From Streptomyces rhizosphaerihabitans (lineage in GTDB: Bacteria; Actinomycetota; Actinomycetes; Streptomycetales; Streptomycetaceae): a stretch of 64,000 bases of DNA. Below, one piece after another: positions 59,446 through 64,000 of this stretch. The DNA lies in contig NZ_JAODTZ010000027.1 in the NCBI RefSeq assembly GCF_025399795.1, positions 62,001 through 126,000 on the forward strand, written 5' to 3'. Each line of letters opens with the position of its first letter. Position 1 is the stretch's first letter. The position numbers were made by a program, and so were the translations under genes. The notes below the pieces were generated by a model, which had not been told where the DNA came from, ran no database searches, and saw nothing but the letters and a program-made list of their open reading frames with translations.

Positions 59446-59877
59446 TCAACCCTTGGCCGGTTCCCTGGTGTTCCCCGCGGTTCCCCGCACGACCTGGCAC
59501 GGATCTGGCACGTCCTCTCGTCTCGGACAGTCATAGATCCACCCGAGACGTGTCGGCCTCGGCATCGCCACGACGAAGAACGACGTACGCAGGTCGAAAG
59601 GAAGTTCCCGCAGCATTGGCTCCATGACCTTGAAGAGGGCGTCAGCATTCGGCCCGTAGGCGTACACCACAGCCTCGCCGCCGCCGAACTCGTTCCCGTC
59701 CACCTCGCCAACTCCGGTGGTCTCAACGGCATCTGTCATCGCGCGTTTCGCATCGTAGATTCCAGCACGCTCGTCCGGTTCCCCGAATTTCTCCCCACCC
59801 AGGCGGAAACGGGCGGTGACAGCCTGCTCGGAAGCGTCGGCCTGAGGCATGTCGAAGAGTGCGTCCATGCGCGACAC
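59446..59877 (-). pseudogene. Hypothetical small-protein gene with single-base frameshift
   Basis: The open frame gives 143 aa. The first 92 residues are natural (FRLGGEKFGEPDERAGIYDA, GVGEVDGNEFGGGEAVVYAY, LFKVMEPMLRELPF). After LPF the sequence turns odd, while the -1 alternative reads RPAYVVLRRGDAEADTSRVD-L and stops at 59531, a fitting C-terminus. Inserting one base near 59603 (TTCGA to TTCCGA in coding sense) repairs it to about 115 aa. The N-terminus may also be damaged: SDYLPDDIVSRMDALFD is open upstream but GTT stands where a start would be expected. Function unknown. Confidence 0.65.
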
Positions 59878-59923
59878 GATGTCATCGGGCAGGTAGTCAG
59901 AAACACCGCATCTTGCCTGACGG

Positions 59924-61036
59924 CTAGCCCTCCGGGGAAACCAGTCTCATCAGGGGGCTGTGACCTGGCGCTTCCCCGACCGCGCCGGTAGCCGACCTGT
60001 CACTGGCCGTCGCCGCCGCAGGAGAAGACGCCTGCTGGCTCGGCAGCGGTGGCGCTGCCCAGCCGTGTCGGACGGCGTGACCGCCGAGCTGCATCCGGGT
60101 ACGGACCCCAGCCATGTCCATGAGGTGGCGCAGGCGTCGGTGCAGCGTGCGCTGTGACAGGCCCAGCTGTGTAGCGGTCGTCTGGTCGGTCAGGCCGGCC
60201 AGCAGGAGCGCGAGGATCCTTCGGTCGAGGTCGGTCGGGCCTTCCGCGCCGAGCTCCACGGTGGTTTCGGCTTCTGTACCGGTGCCCGACAGCTCGAGCG
60301 GGTGGGCAGTGCGCCAAACCGTCTCGAACAGCGCGTCCAACGCGTCCAACAGGCCGCTGCGGTGCAGCAGCACGGCGCCGGCCTCTCCGGCTGGTGTGAC
60401 CGCGAGCGGCACCAGGCCGAGGTCGGTGTCGGCCAGCACGAGTTTCATCGGCAGTTGGTCGGTGACACGCAGTTGCACGCCGTTGCGCAGTGAATCGATC
60501 GCATCGGTGATGATGCCCGGCTCTGCCAGCACGGCCCGGTCCAGTACTGCCCGGAAGTGCACGCCGCGGCCGATGGCCATGGGTTCGGCCGTGTTCTCGT
60601 CGGGCGGGACGGCGAGGAACGGTGCGGTGATGAAGCTGCGGACCTGCGTGCGGGCCGCCTGCTGCACCTGGAGGAAGCGATGGCGGATGGCGTCGCGGCC
60701 CGTGACGACTTCGATCAGATCGTTGATGCTGTTCCCGGTCATCGCCGCCCGGTGTTCCTCGGCGAGGGTCACCAGTGCCTGCTCCGCCATCCGCAGCCCC
60801 TCTCGGCGCTGGGCGATGAGAGCGCCGAACGCCATGGCCGGCGGCGCGGCGGTGAACTGCTTGTCCGCCGACCCGATCACCAGCCCCCACTCGACCAGCC
60901 GGGACAGGGCCTTGTCGACGTGGGCCTGTGGTGCGACGAGCAGATCCGACAGCAGAATCGCGGTGGAGCCGGGCCGTCCCAGCAGCTCCCGGTAGACGCG
61001 CTCGTCATCGGGTTCGAGGCCCAGAACGTCCAGCAT
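59924..61036 (-). CDS. TrmB/LuxR-type transcriptional regulator
   Basis: 370 aa from ATG 61036. N-terminal TrmB-like winged helix: LGLEPDDERVYRELLGRPGS, then HVDKALSRLVEWGLV. A central domain with FLQVQQAARTQVRSFITAPF and VHFRAVLDRAVLAEPGI (HKD-like fold without catalytic motif). A C-terminal LuxR HTH: LDRRILALLLAGLTDQTTAT, then LGLSQRTLHRRLRHLMDMAG. Such 'helix-turn-helix domain' proteins commonly flank S8 peptidases in Streptomyces; here it is downstream of one, separated by a hairpin. Inducer unknown. Confidence 0.88.
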   Translation of the reverse strand: MLDVLGLEPDDERVYRELLGRPGSTAILLSDLLVAPQAHVDKALSRLVEWGLVIGSADKQFTAAPPAMAFGALIAQRREGLRMAEQALVTLAEEHRAAMTGNSINDLIEVVTGRDAIRHRFLQVQQAARTQVRSFITAPFLAVPPDENTAEPMAIGRGVHFRAVLDRAVLAEPGIITDAIDSLRNGVQLRVTDQLPMKLVLADTDLGLVPLAVTPAGEAGAVLLHRSGLLDALDALFETVWRTAHPLELSGTGTEAETTVELGAEGPTDLDRRILALLLAGLTDQTTATQLGLSQRTLHRRLRHLMDMAGVRTRMQLGGHAVRHGWAAPPLPSQQASSPAAATASDRSATGAVGEAPGHSPLMRLVSPEG

Positions 61037-61132
61037 CGGCGACCGACCTTCTTCCATTTGCCGCAGCGGGGAGAGTATGCGCCATGGCGGCAGACTCTGA
61101 ATAGTGCCTGCTGGGAGCGGGTGCGACGGGAA

Positions 61133-61162
61133 GGGCCCCGGGGAGGTGACTCCCCGGGGCCC
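61133..61162 (-). terminator. Hairpin terminator after S8 peptidase
   Basis: Perfect 12-bp stem (61133-61144 with 61151-61162), 6-base loop, 11 bp past the peptidase stop. Confidence 0.88.
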
Positions 61163-61173
61163 GACAGTGCGGT

Positions 61174-64000
61174 TCATCGCAGGCCGTACGCCCGGATGAT
61201 TTCGTTCTTGACACTGAAGCCGCGGTCCGTCCCGGCGCTCGCGCGGACCGAGATGAAGCCGCCGGGCTTCTTCGCCGTCCTGAACGAGCCCTTCCAGTAG
61301 CCGTCGGCGCCCTTGGCCAGGGTCACCTTCTGCCAGGTGGCACCGTCGTCGTACGAGACGTCCAGCTTCACCGTGGTGACCTTGCCCGGCACGGTGCCGA
61401 GGCCCATCGATACCGGCTTGAGCGCGATCCGCTGGGTCGCATGGGACTTCACGTCACCGTGCAGGTCCGACTCCAGCTTGTAGTTCAGGTTCAGCACCGA
61501 GAACGGCTCGAAGAAGTCCGAGTCGACGGTGTCGGACAGGAACGTCCACTCGGTGTGGGTGCGCGTCGACAGCCGGAAGACGTCGCCGGGCCGCTCAGCG
61601 TCGAGGACGGCGCGGTAGGGCAGGTTACCCGCCGGCACCTCCTCCCACTGCATGTCTCCGCTGACCGGGTTGTCGTGGATGAGCGTGTCGCCCTGGAAGA
61701 CCTGCAGGTGGGACGGCGTCTCACCCCACGGCAGGTAGCCGCCCAGCCGCATGGTCTCGCTGGCGGAGGCCCACGCCTGCACGTTCCAGGTCATGTAGTT
61801 CTGCCAGCGGGAGTTGTACACGCCGAAGGACTCGCTCTGGGCGGGCCGGGTCGCCGGAGCGAACCAGTCCAGACGGGTGGTGCTGCCCTTGGCATACGTG
61901 TTGTCGCCCGACACCATCGTCCACGGCAGAGCTCCGTCGACGCCCTGTGTGTGGAACTCCCGCCAGTCCTGACCCGGGGTCACCCATTCGGTGCGGGTGC
62001 CCGGGTGCCACTCGGTCTCGGGGAGGTTGAACGACGGGCTGAGGGTGAAGTCGGACCGGTAGCCTTCCGCCAACCCGTCATCCGTGGCCGAGTAGTAGCG
62101 GGCATCGATCCGGGCGAGGTCCCTCTGGGTCGGCTTGTAGACCAGGGCACGGTCCGGCACCCGGCCGGGGTAGTCCCGGGTCAAGTCGTAGACGAACGGC
62201 GTGTACTCGGTCTGCTTCGCTGTCAGCTTCACCTTGCCGGCCTTGGCCATCGCGATGAGGGTCTTGCCCGCGTCGCGGTGCACAGTGGCGACCGGGATGG
62301 CCGATTCGCCGACGTACTCCAGCAGGGCACCGACACCGTCGTCGACCACGATCAGCACCTTGGCACCGGCCGCGGCCGCGGCTTCGGCGCGCTCCTGCGG
62401 CGAGACCTCGTCGCTGCGCTTGATGACGACGACCTTGCCCCTGGCCCTGACCTTCTCGTAAGCGGCCGTCGCGCCGTCGCCCGCGTAGACGGCGTCCAGC
62501 GTGTTTGTGGCGGTTCCCAGGGCGCTGCCCGCCTGCACCAGTGCGTCAAACCGGAGCCGACCGCCCAACGCGCTCAGGCTGAGCTGCGGCTCGCCCTTGC
62601 GCCAGCGGGTGGTCAGGATGAACTCGCCCTGCTTCATTGGCTCCGTCGGCGCGACGTAGACGTCGTCGTACATCGGCGGCAGCACGTACGCGCTGCGGTA
62701 GTCCAGGTACGGGTCGAGGCCCTTGTAGTGGACGTTGAAGTCGACCTTGCGCTGGCGGTCCTCGGTGCGCTGCGGCGCCTCGGTCTGCAGCAGGCGTGCC
62801 TTGCTCGCGTCCAGCACCACGTCCATGGAGCCGTCCTTGAGCACGGTCTCCGGGTCGACCAGCACGGCCATACCCGAGCGGTCCGCCTTCTCGCCGGCCA
62901 CGTCGATGTACCCCGCGACGGTGTACAGGCCGGGTGCCATACGCATGGTGGTCGAGCCGTCGACGTAGACGTTCCACGGCCAGACGTCGCCGGCCAGGTT
63001 GATGCCGACCCAGCCGGAAGCGGGCTTGCCGTCCCGGCCGACCAGCTTGATGTTCAGGTCGTAGCGCTCCTCCTCCTTGAGCAGCGCCACGGACGTGCGG
63101 GTCACCGGCTTCCCGGTGGCCTCGTCGGTGCCTATCACGTAGCCGACGTGCCGGCCGGCCGAGGCGGCTTGCGGGTCACCGGTCACCGGGACGGCGGCGG
63201 TGCCGCCCGCCGGGACGGTCACCGTGGTGTCTCCCAGCGAGAAGGGGCCACCGTCGTCGGTCAGCGCCAGCTTCAGTGTGACGTCGGTGGAACCGGCGTT
63301 GGTGAAGGTCAGGTCCTTCGTGACGGCGACGTCGCTCGGCTCGTGCGGCCATGTGTAGTTGCCGAAAAAGAGCGATCCGGTGCCGCGGACAGTGGTGCGC
63401 ACGGCCGCGGCCACGTCGACACGGCCGGTGCCGACCTCGTACGGCGAGTACCCGTCGTCCAGGCCCTTCGCGGTGCTCATCAAATGTTCCTTGAGCTGCG
63501 CGCCGGTCCAGTCCGGGTGCCGCTGGGCCAGGATCGCCGCCGCACCGACCACGTGCGGGGTGGCCATGGATGTGCCGCTGAGGGTGCGGTACAGGCCCTC
63601 CCCACCGTCGGTCATGTCCTGCGAGCGGGCCGCGGTGATGTCCACGCCGGGCGCCGCGATGTCCGGCTTCATGCCGCCGGAGTAGGCCAGCGGGCCGGTG
63701 CTGGAGAAGGACGCGAGCTGGTCCTGCTTGTCCGTGGCCGCCACGGTCAACGCCGAGGCGGCCGCACCCGGGGCGGAGATGCTCTCCGGGCCCGCGTTGC
63801 CGGCGGCGATGACGAACAGCGTGCCGTACTGCTTGGAGAGCGTGTCGACCGTCTGCGACATCGGGTCGCTGCCGTCCGTCGGGTAGGAGTCGCCGAGGCT
63901 CATGTTGACGACGTCCGCACCGGACTCGGCGGCCCATTGCATGCCCGCCATGACCCAGGAGTCCTGGCCGGAGCCCTCCGCGCCGCCGAGCACCTTGCCG
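61174..64000 (-). CDS. S8 subtilisin-like serine peptidase, C-terminal part (5' end outside window)
   Basis: At least 940 codons; the frame is open to the right edge. The visible S8 part has WAAESGADVVNMSLGD, VIAAGNAGP (oxyanion Asn) and catalytic Ser in LSGTSMATPHVVGAAAIL. The Asp and His of the triad and the signal/propeptide are beyond the edge. After the catalytic domain come a beta domain, a PA-like insert (KVVVIKRSDEVSPQERAEAA, then GAKVLIVVDDG) and long beta-rich modules ending VKNEIIRAYGLR. It is a large secreted protease of the Streptomyces 1100-1250 aa type. It is upstream of the TrmB/LuxR-type regulator. Confidence 0.94.
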   Translation of the reverse strand, partial: GKVLGGAEGSGQDSWVMAGMQWAAESGADVVNMSLGDSYPTDGSDPMSQTVDTLSKQYGTLFVIAAGNAGPESISAPGAAASALTVAATDKQDQLASFSSTGPLAYSGGMKPDIAAPGVDITAARSQDMTDGGEGLYRTLSGTSMATPHVVGAAAILAQRHPDWTGAQLKEHLMSTAKGLDDGYSPYEVGTGRVDVAAAVRTTVRGTGSLFFGNYTWPHEPSDVAVTKDLTFTNAGSTDVTLKLALTDDGGPFSLGDTTVTVPAGGTAAVPVTGDPQAASAGRHVGYVIGTDEATGKPVTRTSVALLKEEERYDLNIKLVGRDGKPASGWVGINLAGDVWPWNVYVDGSTTMRMAPGLYTVAGYIDVAGEKADRSGMAVLVDPETVLKDGSMDVVLDASKARLLQTEAPQRTEDRQRKVDFNVHYKGLDPYLDYRSAYVLPPMYDDVYVAPTEPMKQGEFILTTRWRKGEPQLSLSALGGRLRFDALVQAGSALGTATNTLDAVYAGDGATAAYEKVRARGKVVVIKRSDEVSPQERAEAAAAAGAKVLIVVDDGVGALLEYVGESAIPVATVHRDAGKTLIAMAKAGKVKLTAKQTEYTPFVYDLTRDYPGRVPDRALVYKPTQRDLARIDARYYSATDDGLAEGYRSDFTLSPSFNLPETEWHPGTRTEWVTPGQDWREFHTQGVDGALPWTMVSGDNTYAKGSTTRLDWFAPATRPAQSESFGVYNSRWQNYMTWNVQAWASASETMRLGGYLPWGETPSHLQVFQGDTLIHDNPVSGDMQWEEVPAGNLPYRAVLDAERPGDVFRLSTRTHTEWTFLSDTVDSDFFEPFSVLNLNYKLESDLHGDVKSHATQRIALKPVSMGLGTVPGKVTTVKLDVSYDDGATWQKVTLAKGADGYWKGSFRTAKKPGGFISVRASAGTDRGFSVKNEIIRAYGLR

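Overview
The window is high-GC (around 70-73%) actinobacterial DNA that reads as a Streptomyces chromosome. It has strong third-position GC bias, GTG and TTG starts, many long GC-rich bidirectional hairpin terminators, SigE-family ECF sigma factors, DUF4142 and SCO5918-family genes, FG-GAP secreted proteins, and a rare TTA codon at codon 3 of one gene. Both ends are cut: a TPR protein enters at base 1 and an S8 peptidase runs off the right edge. There are no rRNA genes, intact tRNAs, CRISPR arrays or complete insertion sequences.

Layout, left part. 0-4.6 kb holds the TPR protein tail, an L7/L12-CTD protein, a MarR regulator, a divergent alpha/beta hydrolase and an FG-GAP protein. 4.8-11.2 kb is a cell-envelope region. 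It contains two ECF sigma operons, each ending in a single-pass membrane protein whose outer domain is homologous to a secreted protein encoded next door. In the first pair the secreted partner is an L,D-transpeptidase with its catalytic Cys, while the membrane-bound copy has Trp in that position. A class A PBP whose transpeptidase motifs are degenerate follows. 11.6-17.5 kb has an alkylsulfatase, a lipoprotein, a MerR-type/cold-shock pair, an RsbW-like ATPase and a cupin. 17.6-27.8 kb is molybdenum-centred: modABC with a coupled 33-codon ORF, an Oxidored_molyb protein, LysR plus NAD-formate dehydrogenase, a HTH-TOBE regulator, and a two-subunit molybdenum hydroxylase.

Layout, middle and right. 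27.8-31.1 kb is a permease/small membrane protein/dipeptidase operon. 31.6-41.6 kb holds a polytopic glycosyltransferase-like protein, a cytochrome-b/sulfite-oxidase fusion, a coupled GT2-DUF2064-methyltransferase operon with remarkable low-complexity expansions, a two-component system and a sugar epimerase. 41.8-47.7 kb is the cold-shock/DEAD-box-helicase/CBS/SCO5918-family block, with a second MerR-type paralogue and several minisatellites. 48.4-58.9 kb is dominated by secreted proteins, including tandem paralogous beta-propeller/Ig proteins and a second FG-GAP protein. At 59.07-59.39 kb a decayed tyrosine-integrase tail (Tyr to Cys, 8-bp duplication) abuts the 3' half of a tRNA-Gly(CCC), which is a fossil attachment site. 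Beyond it lie a frameshifted small gene, a TrmB/LuxR-type regulator and the S8 peptidase.

How the genes work together. The two sigma/membrane-homologue modules look like extracytoplasmic sensing circuits that monitor envelope proteins. The molybdenum block couples uptake, a molybdate-type sensor and several Mo enzymes. The two cold-shock genes share a promoter and a leader RNA with a covarying hairpin, implying common control. Tandem repeats are unusually abundant in intergenic DNA and inside several coding regions, so replication slippage appears to be a main local source of variation.
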